Shown here: piece by piece, positions 8,787 to 16,705 of the stretch
Layout of the letters: every line of letters starts with the position of its first letter
Position numbering within the stretch: the stretch's first letter is position 1
From: Prado023 sp963818445
GTDB taxonomy: Bacteria; Actinomycetota; Actinomycetes; S36-B12; CAIYMF01
Length of the DNA stretch: 64,000 bases
Reading direction: 5' to 3'
Assembly: GCA_963818445.1 (NCBI GenBank)
Contig: CAWFSG010000007.1
Span: forward strand, 1-64,000
The notes under the pieces: generated by a model
What the model was told of the DNA's origin: nothing
The model's database searches: none
The model's input: only the letters and a program-made list of their open reading frames with translations
Program-made: the position numbers and the translations under genes

Positions 8787-9356
8787 TCAGAACGACACCT
8801 GCGGCGGCGCCTGGTGGGCGTCCGGGGCCTCGTAGAAGTCCCGCTTGTGCACCGCGGCCATACCGGAGAACAGCATCCATGGGAACGTCGCCACCGCGGT
8901 GTTCAGCGAGGCGGTCGCGTCGTTGTAGTACTGCCGGGCGAACGCCAGCTGGTCCTCGGTCTCGCCGAGCTCCTGCTGCAGGGCGATGAAGTTCGACGAC
9001 GCCTTGAGGTCGGGGTAGGCCTCGGCGACGGCCAGGACGTTGACCAGCGACGTGTCCAGGGCCGCCTCAGCAGCGGCCCGGTCGGCCACGGAGCCGGACT
9101 TCGCCGCCGCAGTGACCGCTGCGCGAGCCGCGGTCACCTCCTCGAGGACGCCGCTCTCGTGCGCGGCGTAGCCCTTGACCGTCGCCACGAGATTGGGGAT
9201 CAGGTCCGCCCGGCGCGTCAGCTGCACGTCGATCCCGCCCAATGCCTCCTGGGCGCGTATGTCCAGCCGTCGCAGCTTGTTGAAGCCCATGATCATGATC
9301 CCCGCAAGCGCCAGGATCACGACCAGGCCGATCAGCCAACTCATCAGGACATCCAC
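8787..9356 (-). CDS. LemA family protein
   Basis: This 189-residue protein has an N-terminal helix (about residues 5-23) and then the LemA alpha-helical domain with RADLIPNLVATVKGYAAHE and a long helical bundle ending in FARQYYNDA and FPW. LemA proteins are membrane proteins with a largely undefined role. A GAGAGGTGG Shine-Dalgarno is directly upstream. The DUF2207 gene ends 22 bases before its start, and LemA plus DUF2207 is a recurrent gene pair in bacteria. Confidence 0.92.
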   Translation of the reverse strand: MDVLMSWLIGLVVILALAGIMIMGFNKLRRLDIRAQEALGGIDVQLTRRADLIPNLVATVKGYAAHESGVLEEVTAARAAVTAAAKSGSVADRAAAEAALDTSLVNVLAVAEAYPDLKASSNFIALQQELGETEDQLAFARQYYNDATASLNTAVATFPWMLFSGMAAVHKRDFYEAPDAHQAPPQVSF

Positions 9357-9378
9357 CTCTCATCGATCGTGCTACGAG

Positions 9379-11185
9379 TCACCACGAACCGCCGCCGCCC
9401 CCGCCGCCCCCGCCACTGAACCCGCCGCCGCCCCCGCTCGAGGAGGATGACTGCGAGGCGGTGTACGCCGAGATCGACTCGGTCACCGCGGAGTCGAACG
9501 AGTCGAACTGGGAGCCAGAGTAGAAGCTCCCGGACTGCGATCCCAGGTAGTAGGGGTACCAGCCCGGGATCGGCGGCTCGGACTGGGTGCTGACCCGGTA
9601 CTTCTCGGCCCACCGATCGGCCACCCCGAAGGCCACCGCGTAGGGCACGTAGGCGATGAACAGGTCCTTGCGGGCCGCGAAGTCGAACCGATCCTCGGCC
9701 GACGGGGTGGACAGCAGTCGCTCGAACCCCCCAGCCTGCGACCACACGATCCGTCCGGCAGCCGTGCGGCGATGGCCGACGCCCGTCGCGAGCAGCGTCA
9801 CGCCGCCGATCGCGAAGGCGGCGAAGGGCAGGCCCCACATCGTGGCCCAGCCCATCCCGGAGAACCCCAGGGCGGCCAGGAGGATCGCCAGCACCCAGAC
9901 GACCCTGCCGAGGTACTCGTTGGGCGCCGTGCGGACGAGTCCGGCGCTGGCTGCCCAACCGTCCACCGCCGCCGGCAGTGCCTTTCCCGCCTCGCGCAGG
10001 GTCTTGCCCGCCGCGATGGATCCATCGGCGGCGAAGGTCGCCCCGGCAGTCCGGATGCCCAGCGAGTGACCAACCGCCTGGGCGCCCGGGTCCAGCACGC
10101 CCCACTGCGGGTCCTGCGCGCGCCCGGTGATCCGCCACGTGTCGGCGGCGGGGTTCTCCAGCGTGACGAACCCCCGATCGGCCAGGTAGAGGATGGTCGC
10201 GACCAGCGGCGCCAGCCCGTGGGACTCCGTGGCCATGTAGACGGTCTGCACCGGGCCGAGTCCCTCGGGGGGCGCGTACTGGACGGGGAAACCGGGGGAG
10301 TCCTCCCGGCCGACCCGACCCCATGCGACCCCGGCCACCAGGGCCCCGGCGGACGCGAGGAGGACCGCGATGAGCACGGCGACGGAACGTCCGAGGATCG
10401 GATCCCAGCGGACCGACCAGGGCAGGCCCGTCCGATCCGGGGCCGGTGCGGCCATGGACGCGCGCACAGTCATCCCGGTTCGGGGCGGGATGTTCTCGGC
10501 GGTGAGGACGAGGTCCGCGGTGCCGGCGCCCTCGATCCCGCAGGGCCCGGGACCGCTCGTCCGTCCCCGCGGAGCACTGGACCTGCCCGCTGGGGTCGGG
10601 CAGCGAGATCGCGATGCGCGCCCTGCGGATGGGCATCTCCCAGCCCTGGGCAACGACGTTCCAGTAGAGCACCGAGCCCGGATCCCCGGGGTTCTCGCCC
10701 TCCGTCGACGCATACCTTCCGGCGGCCCCCGCGGCGGGTTTCGAGATCACCCCGTCGATGGCGTACGAGATCGTGTAGGTGTGCTCGCCCGGGTCGAGGT
10801 AGACATTCGGGTCGCCGATCTTGGCGACCAGGAACCGGCGCCCGTTCTCCCAGTACGTCTGGTACTGGGCCGGGGCACCGTCCACCATGATCTCGCGGAT
10901 GGTCGGGAGGTGCCGCGCGCCCGGGTCGCTCGGGTCGGAGACGTCCCAGTAGCGGAAGATCCCGTGGCGATCGCCAGGGAAGTCGGCGGTGATCTGCTCG
11001 GTCACCGCCATGTGCCCGTCGGCGGCGACGGTGAATGCGGACCGCATCTCGGTGATGACGACGGGATCGTCGGCTGCACTGGAGGTGGTCGTGACCAACG
11101 ATCCGGCCAGGGGCCAGAGCAATCCGATGGCGGTGAGCAGGATCAGCAGGATCCTCCCGCCGATCGCCAGTGCCCGGCTGCTCAC
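9379..11185 (-). CDS. DUF2207 membrane protein, frameshifted
   Basis: The first part (from GTG 11185) has a signal-like hydrophobic start and a DUF2207 N-terminal beta-domain (FPGDRHGIFRYWDV, EHTYTISYAIDG). Near 10545-10568 the coding frame jumps. The continuation carries transmembrane helices, a cytoplasmic domain with DRGFVTLEN and a C-terminal Ser/Gly-rich tail ending in poly-Gly and SW, as is usual for this family. One extra base, for example in the CCCC run 10565-10568 or the nearby CCC/GGG runs, explains the break. Restored length is about 601 residues. A TAGGTT hexamer ends six bases before the start, suggesting a leaderless message. Confidence 0.85.
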
Positions 11186-11397
11186 GGGACCAACCTACTC
11201 GCGCCGGGCAGGCGCGTGGCCCCTACCGGGCGGTGGGCGCGTCCACCGAGGGGACAGGCCGTTTCCCCTGGCGTTGAACCCGCCATCGTGGCGACTGACG
11301 GGAGGGCACGGGTGAGTCCGCGTGTGGGGAGCCTTGTCAGCAATCCGCAGGTGGGCGTACCGTCAACTGGACTCGCGTTACTGAAAGGGGCACGGCC
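11186..11397. promoter_or_regulatory. Divergent intergenic region DUF2207 / zinc-ribbon gene
   Basis: This 212-base gap separates the divergent DUF2207 gene and the 53-residue protein. On the minus strand TAGGTT (11192-11197) is the likely -10 for DUF2207. On the plus strand GAAAGGGG serves as Shine-Dalgarno for the small gene. I see no other feature in it. Confidence 0.4.
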
Positions 11398-11559
11398 ATG
11401 AAGGATCTTCGTTGCCTACTCGGTGCGCACAACTACACCGATCACCACGTAGAGGACGGAAGTGGCGTCTTCCGGCAGTGCAGTCGCTGCGGGAAGGTGG
11501 ATCCTTCCGCCGATCCGAGCGGCGAGATGCTGAAGAGTCAGAACCCGTTCTCCAACTAG
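11398..11559 (+). CDS. Small zinc-ribbon-like protein, 53 residues
   Basis: ATG 11398 opens a 53-residue frame ending at TAG 11557-11559, with GAAAGGGG about eight bases upstream. The peptide has Cys-6 (RCLLGAH), a His-rich loop (YTDHHVEDG) and a C-x2-C pair, QCSRCGK, at residues 28-31. Cys and His ligands are therefore spaced for one metal site, as in small zinc-ribbon proteins. The C-terminus is polar. I do not recognise a named family with certainty, and function is unknown. It sits alone between the divergent DUF2207 and the convergent ppk2. Confidence 0.65.
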   Translation: MKDLRCLLGAHNYTDHHVEDGSGVFRQCSRCGKVDPSADPSGEMLKSQNPFSN

Positions 11560-11612
11560 CTCGCGGGTCATCGTCGGAGTGTGCCGCCGGTGGACGCGCG
11601 GGCCGCACCGCG

Positions 11613-12626
11613 CTAACGGCGCTCGCTCTCAGGGAGCAATAACGGGTACACCCTCCCGGTCTTCTCGCCGGTCTCGTAGATGTGTGCCGGCGGGCCGACG
11701 ATCAGCGGGTCCGGGGTGCCGACGAGGTCGGTGTCCTTGTCCGGGTAGTCCACCTCGGAGAGCACCCAGCGGATGGCTTCGAGGCGGCCGCGCTTCTTGT
11801 CGTTGGACCGCACGACCGTCCAGGGCGCCCATTCGCTGTCTGTGTAGAACAGCATGGCCTCCTTGGCGTCGGTGTAGTCCTGCCACCGGTCCAGGCTGGC
11901 GAGGTCCATGTCCGAGAGCTTCCACTGCCGCACCGGGTCGATCCGGCGGATCGTGAACCGGGAGACCTGCTCCTTGCGGCTCACAGAGAACCAGAACTTG
12001 AACAGGATGACCCCGCTGCGCACGAGCATCCGCTCGAACTCGGGAGCCTGGCGCATGAACTCCTCGTACTCCTCGTCGGTGCAGAAGCCCATCACCCGCT
12101 CCACGCCGGCACGGTTGTACCAGGACCGGTCGAACATGACGATCTCCCCAGCGCTGGGGAGGTGCTTGATGTAGCGCTGGAAGTACCACTGGGTCCGCTC
12201 CTCCTCGGAGGGCTTCTCGAGGGCGATGACGCGGGCGCCGCGGGGGTTCATGTGCTCCATGAACCTCTTGATCGTGCCCCCCTTGCCGGCAGCATCCCGG
12301 CCCTCGAAGACCATGACGATGCGTGCACCGGAGGTCTTCACCCACGATTGCAGCTTCAGCAGCTCGATCTGCAGCAGCCGCTTGCTGGTCTCGTACTCGT
12401 GGCGGGTGATCCGCTCGTCGTAGGGGTAGCCCTCGCGCCAGGTGCCCACGGGGGTGCCGTCCGGACCGAGGAGCACCGGGTCGTCGACCTCGTCCCAGGT
12501 CTCGGTTGCCGTCAGCCCGAAGTGCAGGAGCCGGTCGTCCTCGGTGTCCTGCAGGGCCTCGATGATGTCGGCCAGGTCCATGATCGACTCGAGGTCGAAC
12601 TCGCGCACGGTGCGATCGCTGCTCAT
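11613..12626 (-). CDS. ppk2: Polyphosphate kinase 2 (class I type)
   Basis: PPK2 enzymes transfer phosphate between polyphosphate and nucleoside diphosphates or monophosphates. The 337-residue protein has Walker A EGRDAAGKGGTIK near residue 113, a lid region (RGARVIALEKPSEEE) and Walker B MFDRSWYNRAGVE. A single PPK2 domain, the FWFSVSRKEQ motif and the long N-terminal extension fit the class I group that phosphorylates NDPs; this subclass call is by resemblance only. No ppk1 or ppx lies nearby. It is transcribed divergently from the methyltransferase gene. Confidence 0.93.
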   Translation of the reverse strand: MSSDRTVREFDLESIMDLADIIEALQDTEDDRLLHFGLTATETWDEVDDPVLLGPDGTPVGTWREGYPYDERITRHEYETSKRLLQIELLKLQSWVKTSGARIVMVFEGRDAAGKGGTIKRFMEHMNPRGARVIALEKPSEEERTQWYFQRYIKHLPSAGEIVMFDRSWYNRAGVERVMGFCTDEEYEEFMRQAPEFERMLVRSGVILFKFWFSVSRKEQVSRFTIRRIDPVRQWKLSDMDLASLDRWQDYTDAKEAMLFYTDSEWAPWTVVRSNDKKRGRLEAIRWVLSEVDYPDKDTDLVGTPDPLIVGPPAHIYETGEKTGRVYPLLLPESERR

Positions 12627-12772
12627 GGCACCCGATCATTGCCTGCCGGGGGTGGGTGCAGCGCGTTGGGGCGCGGCATGCCGGCAAACTTCGGTCGGTC
12701 GTCCGCCGATGGCGTTCGCGATCCGGGGTGAGAGGGGCTCAACCGGCGCGGCTCGGCGGCTATCCTGCGGGT

Positions 12773-13561
12773 GTGGGGATCACTCTGGATCGGTGGCTGC
12801 GGCTCCGCTCCTACCTGTCCGAGGACTTCCTGGGCGGCCCCCGGGTGCTCAAGATGAACTGGGTCATCAACTTCCAGAAGGGCGGCACGCTGCCCTTCGT
12901 ACTCGGGCTGATGGCGCTGACCGACACCTGGACCGTCACGGCGTGGACCTACCTCGCGCTGCACGGCAGCTACGGGCTGATCTGGCTGCTCAAGGACGCC
13001 GTCATGCCCGACGGCCGGTGGCAGACGCGGATCACCCTCGGCGGGGCCTTCATGACCTTCGCGCTGGTCCTGGGCCCCTACTGGTTGGCGCCGATCCTGC
13101 TGGTCGCCGACGACACCCAGCAGCCGCCATGGCTGCTCGCGTGCGCCACGATCTCGTACGCGCTCGGCGTGGTCCTCATGATGGCCAGCGATGGGCAGAA
13201 GCACTTCACCCTGCAGCACAGGCGTGGGCTGATCACGACGGGCTGGTTCGCCCGTGTGCGCCATCCCAACTACCTCGGCGAGATGGTGCTCTACGCGTCG
13301 TTCGCGGTTGTGGCCGGGCACTGGATCCCCTGGCTGGTGCTGGCCTGGGTGTGGCTGGCGCTGTTCGTGCCCAACATGCTCGGCAAGGAGGCCAGCATGA
13401 GCCGGTACCCCGAATGGGCCGCCTACAAGGCCCGCACGGGCATGCTGCTGCCCCGGCTTCGCCGCCCTGCCGCGGTTCCGGGCGCACAGTCCGCGGTGGA
13501 CGCTGGGGTCAACGTCGGTGCTGCCGACCCTGCTCCGCCCACGGGGATTGAGGTCCGGTAG
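12773..13561 (+). CDS. Membrane methyltransferase, ICMT/DUF1295-like
   Basis: This protein has about six hydrophobic segments followed by the SAM-binding signature of isoprenylcysteine methyltransferase-like enzymes. The signature runs GLITTGWFARVRHPNYLGE and FVPNMLGKEASMSRYPEWAAYKART. The substrate is unknown. GTG 12773 lies six bases after TATCCT (12761-12766), so a leaderless message is likely; the open frame runs further upstream but reads non-family sequence there. The predicted product is 262 residues, with a short Ala/Pro/Val-rich cytoplasmic tail. Confidence 0.8.
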   Translation: MGITLDRWLRLRSYLSEDFLGGPRVLKMNWVINFQKGGTLPFVLGLMALTDTWTVTAWTYLALHGSYGLIWLLKDAVMPDGRWQTRITLGGAFMTFALVLGPYWLAPILLVADDTQQPPWLLACATISYALGVVLMMASDGQKHFTLQHRRGLITTGWFARVRHPNYLGEMVLYASFAVVAGHWIPWLVLAWVWLALFVPNMLGKEASMSRYPEWAAYKARTGMLLPRLRRPAAVPGAQSAVDAGVNVGAADPAPPTGIEVR

Positions 13562-13630
13562 CACCACCGCTGGCCCATCGGCGGAATCGGCGACAGGGGC
13601 CGATCGGCGGTTCCGGTTTACCCTTGTCGG

Positions 13631-15613
13631 ATGCGTGAACCTTCAAGTCGTTCCAGCGCGCCCGTGTTCGACCAGCTCGAGCTGGTGCTGCCCAAGGTGA
13701 GCAAGCCGGTGCAGTACATCGGCGGTGAGCTGAACGCGGCGGTCAAGGACTGGGATGCCGCCCGGGTTCGCTGGGCGCTGATGTACCCGGATGCCTATGA
13801 GGTCGGGCTGCCCAACCAGGGCGTGCAGATCCTCTACGAGGTGCTCAACGAGGCTGACGGGGTGCTCGCGCAGCGCACCTACTCGGTGTGGCCCGACCTC
13901 GAGGCCCTGATGCGCGAGCGTGGGATCCCGGCGTTCACCGTCGACGGTCACCGCCCGCTGGGGGCGTTCGACCTGATCGGCGTCTCGTTCTCCACCGAGC
14001 TGGGCTACACCAACATGCTCACCAGCCTGGACCTCGCCGGCATCCCGCTGATGACCCATGAGCGTGGTGACCACCACCCGCTGGTCGTGATGGGCGGGCA
14101 CGCGGCGTTCAACCCCGAGCCGGTCGCGGACTTCGTGGACGTCGTCGTCCTCGGCGACGGCGAGGAGGCGGTGCTGGCGATCAGCGAGATCGTGCGGGCG
14201 TTCAAGGCCGAGCACCCCGGGTTCGGCGAGGTGGCCAACGGGACGTCGCTTCGGCAGGCCCTGCTGGAGCGCTTGGCCGCGAGCGGGGTGGTCTACGTCC
14301 CCGCGTTCTACGACGTGGAGTACCTGGCCGACGGCCGGATCGGCCGGGTCGTGCCCACGAACTCCGCCGCCCCGTGGCGGGTTGCCAAGCACACCCTGAT
14401 GGACCTCGACGAGTGGCCCTACCCGAAGAACCCGCTCGTGCCGCTGGCCGAGACGGTGCACGAGCGCCTCAGCGTGGAGATCTTCCGCGGCTGCACCCGC
14501 GGCTGCCGGTTCTGCCAGGCCGGGATGATCACCCGCCCGGTCCGCGAGCGATCCACCGAGGTGCTCGGCGAGATGATCGAGAACGGCCTGCGCAAGACCG
14601 GCTTCGAGGAGGTCGGGATGCTGTCGCTGAGCAGCGCGGACCACTCGGAGATTGCCGAGCTCTCCAAGGGCCTGGCCGACCGGTACGAGTCCGAGCAGGT
14701 GGCCCTGTCCCTGCCGAGCACTCGTGTGGACGCCTTCAACATCGACCTGGCCAACGAGCTGTCGCGCAACGGCCGGCGCTCCGGGCTGACGTTCGCCCCC
14801 GAGGGAGGCAGTGAGCGGATGCGCCAGGTGATCAACAAGATGGTCACCGAGGAGGACCTGATCAGCACGGTGACCGCGGCCTACTCCGCGGGCTGGCGGC
14901 AGGTGAAGCTGTACTTCATGTGCGGGCTGCCCACCGAGACCGATGAGGACGTCCTGCAGATCGCCGAGCTCGCGAAGAACGTGATCAGGGCTGGGCGCGA
15001 GGCCGCAGGGACCCGCGACATCCGGTGCACGGTGTCGATCGGCGGGTTCGTGCCGAAGCCGCACACGCCCTTCCAGTGGGCCGCCCAGCTCGACCACGAG
15101 ACCACCGACCGGCGCCTGCACGCCCTGCGCGACGAGATCCGCAACGATCGCAACTACGGCAAGGCCATCGGGTTCCGCTACCACGACGGGCGCCCGGGGA
15201 TCGTCGAGGGGCTGCTGTCCCGGGGCGACCGGCGCGTGGGTTCGGTGATCCTCGAGGCCTGGCGCGACGGCGCGCGGTTCGACGGCTGGAGCGAGCACTT
15301 CTCCTTCGACCGCTGGATGTCCGCTGCCGAGCGGGCCCTGGCCGACTCGCCGCTGGACGTCGGCTGGTACACGACCCGGGAGCGGGAGCAGAACGAGGTC
15401 CTGCCCTGGGACCACCTCGACTCCGGCCTGGACCGCGACTGGCTCTGGCAGGACTGGGAGGACGCCCTTGCCGGGGGAGAGGTCGAGGACTGCCGCTGGA
15501 CGCCGTGCTTCGACTGCGGGGTCTGTGACCACCTCGGCACGCAGATCCAGGTCGGGCCTGGTGAGGCTGTGCTCCTGCCGTTGCCCACGGTGCCGTCGCG
15601 GGTGGAGGCCTGA
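13631..15613 (+). CDS. B12-binding-like radical SAM protein (TIGR03960 type)
   Basis: An N-terminal B12-binding-like domain (about residues 30-200) precedes a radical SAM core. The core has its cluster motif C-x3-C-x2-C in GCTRGCRFCQAG near residue 287. Later Cys residues near the C-terminus (WTPCFDCGVCDHLG) may bind a further metal or cluster. Length is 660 residues. In Actinobacteria this gene is paired with the DUF2344 protein, immediately before rne; the reaction is not established. TACCCT (13619-13624) ends six bases before ATG 13631, so the message is probably leaderless. Confidence 0.88.
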   Translation: MREPSSRSSAPVFDQLELVLPKVSKPVQYIGGELNAAVKDWDAARVRWALMYPDAYEVGLPNQGVQILYEVLNEADGVLAQRTYSVWPDLEALMRERGIPAFTVDGHRPLGAFDLIGVSFSTELGYTNMLTSLDLAGIPLMTHERGDHHPLVVMGGHAAFNPEPVADFVDVVVLGDGEEAVLAISEIVRAFKAEHPGFGEVANGTSLRQALLERLAASGVVYVPAFYDVEYLADGRIGRVVPTNSAAPWRVAKHTLMDLDEWPYPKNPLVPLAETVHERLSVEIFRGCTRGCRFCQAGMITRPVRERSTEVLGEMIENGLRKTGFEEVGMLSLSSADHSEIAELSKGLADRYESEQVALSLPSTRVDAFNIDLANELSRNGRRSGLTFAPEGGSERMRQVINKMVTEEDLISTVTAAYSAGWRQVKLYFMCGLPTETDEDVLQIAELAKNVIRAGREAAGTRDIRCTVSIGGFVPKPHTPFQWAAQLDHETTDRRLHALRDEIRNDRNYGKAIGFRYHDGRPGIVEGLLSRGDRRVGSVILEAWRDGARFDGWSEHFSFDRWMSAAERALADSPLDVGWYTTREREQNEVLPWDHLDSGLDRDWLWQDWEDALAGGEVEDCRWTPCFDCGVCDHLGTQIQVGPGEAVLLPLPTVPSRVEA

Positions 15614-16365
15614 TGGCCGCCAAGCGAACACCGGACCGCGAGATCGTCCCCGCAGTCCAGAAGCTGCGGATCCGCTATGCCAAGCGCGGTCCGCTGCGGT
15701 TCTCCTCGCACCGTGACTTCCAGCGGGCCCTCGAGCGCGCGTTGCGCCGCGCGCGGGTCCCGATGGCCTACTCGGCCGGCTTCTCGCCGCATCCGAAGGT
15801 GTCCTACGCCAACTCCGCCCCCACAGGAGCGGCCAGCGAGGCCGAGTACGTGGAGATCGGCGTGGTCCGGCGCTGCGACCCCGAGGCGTTGCGCGCCGAG
15901 CTCGACGAGGCGCTGCCCCCCGGCCTTGACGTCATCGAGGTGGTGGAGGCCCGCACGCCGGACCTGGTCAACAGGCTGGAGGCCAGCAGGTGGCGGATCG
16001 AGGTCCCCGCAGTGGGCGCCGACGAGCTCGCCCGGGCGTGGCAGCGGGTCACGGACTCCGAGACCGTGCCGGTCCAACGGATGATGAAGCAGGGGTTGCG
16101 CACCCTCGACCTGCGCGCGGCGCTCGTGGCCGGCGAAGTGGCTGCCGCCGGACCGCTGGGAGCCGTGCTGGAGGTTACCGTGGCCAACGTGACCCCCACC
16201 GTCCGGCCCGAGGAGCTCCTCGTCGCCCTGCGCGAGATCGGCGGGCTCGCGACGAGCGATCCAGCCCGCTCGACCAGGTTGGCGCAGGGTCCGCTGATGG
16301 CCGACGGGCTGGTCGGCGATCCGCTCGCCGTCGATCGCGCGGCCGCGGAGCCTGCTTCCGCGTAG
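15613..16365 (+). CDS. DUF2344 protein (TIGR03936 type), partner of the radical SAM gene
   Basis: This 250-residue cytoplasmic protein starts with KLRIRYAKRGPLRFSSHRDF and contains MAYSAGFSPHPKVSYANS, both hallmarks of the DUF2344 family. In many other bacteria the domain is fused to the radical SAM protein; here it is a separate gene whose ATG overlaps the stop of the preceding gene by one base. The pair is likely translationally coupled and may act together on RNA, which is an inference from location next to rne. Confidence 0.88.
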   Translation: MAAKRTPDREIVPAVQKLRIRYAKRGPLRFSSHRDFQRALERALRRARVPMAYSAGFSPHPKVSYANSAPTGAASEAEYVEIGVVRRCDPEALRAELDEALPPGLDVIEVVEARTPDLVNRLEASRWRIEVPAVGADELARAWQRVTDSETVPVQRMMKQGLRTLDLRAALVAGEVAAAGPLGAVLEVTVANVTPTVRPEELLVALREIGGLATSDPARSTRLAQGPLMADGLVGDPLAVDRAAAEPASA

Positions 16366-16705
16366 GGCTGCCGGCCGCGCGGGATGCGTGCCGGTGGACA
16401 CCCCCTGTGGCATAATCCGGTCAGTCAGCCCGTCCATCGGGATGACCCGTGTTCGATGCGTCGCACCGATCAGGCCCTACGTGCTGCCGTGAGCTGGCAC
16501 AGGGAATGGTCGGGCTGCGACCGGCTGTGGGCGAGTTCCGTCTCCAGTCGGGCCCGCTGACAGCGCGGAGCCCGAGGTCGACGCACGCACCACGTGCGCA
16601 CCGCGGGCGGTACCAGAGGCTTCGCCGGACCGTGCCTGCACGGATCGGCCATACGTAGGGAACTGCGTGGCGTGATCGCTGCGTGGCACCCGTGAGGAGA
16701 CCGCC
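16366..16705 (+). promoter_or_regulatory. Long leader/promoter region of rne
   Basis: This 340-base gap has no gene. An extended -10-like GTGGCATAAT (CATAAT 16411-16416) would give a leader of about 285 bases. Short inverted repeats are visible, such as GTGC(16481-16484)/GCAC(16496-16499) and GCACGCACCACGTGC, and there is a direct repeat of GCGTGGC near the start codon. GAGGAGA provides the Shine-Dalgarno. Long rne leaders are known to autoregulate RNase E in enterobacteria; whether this one does is inference. Confidence 0.4.
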
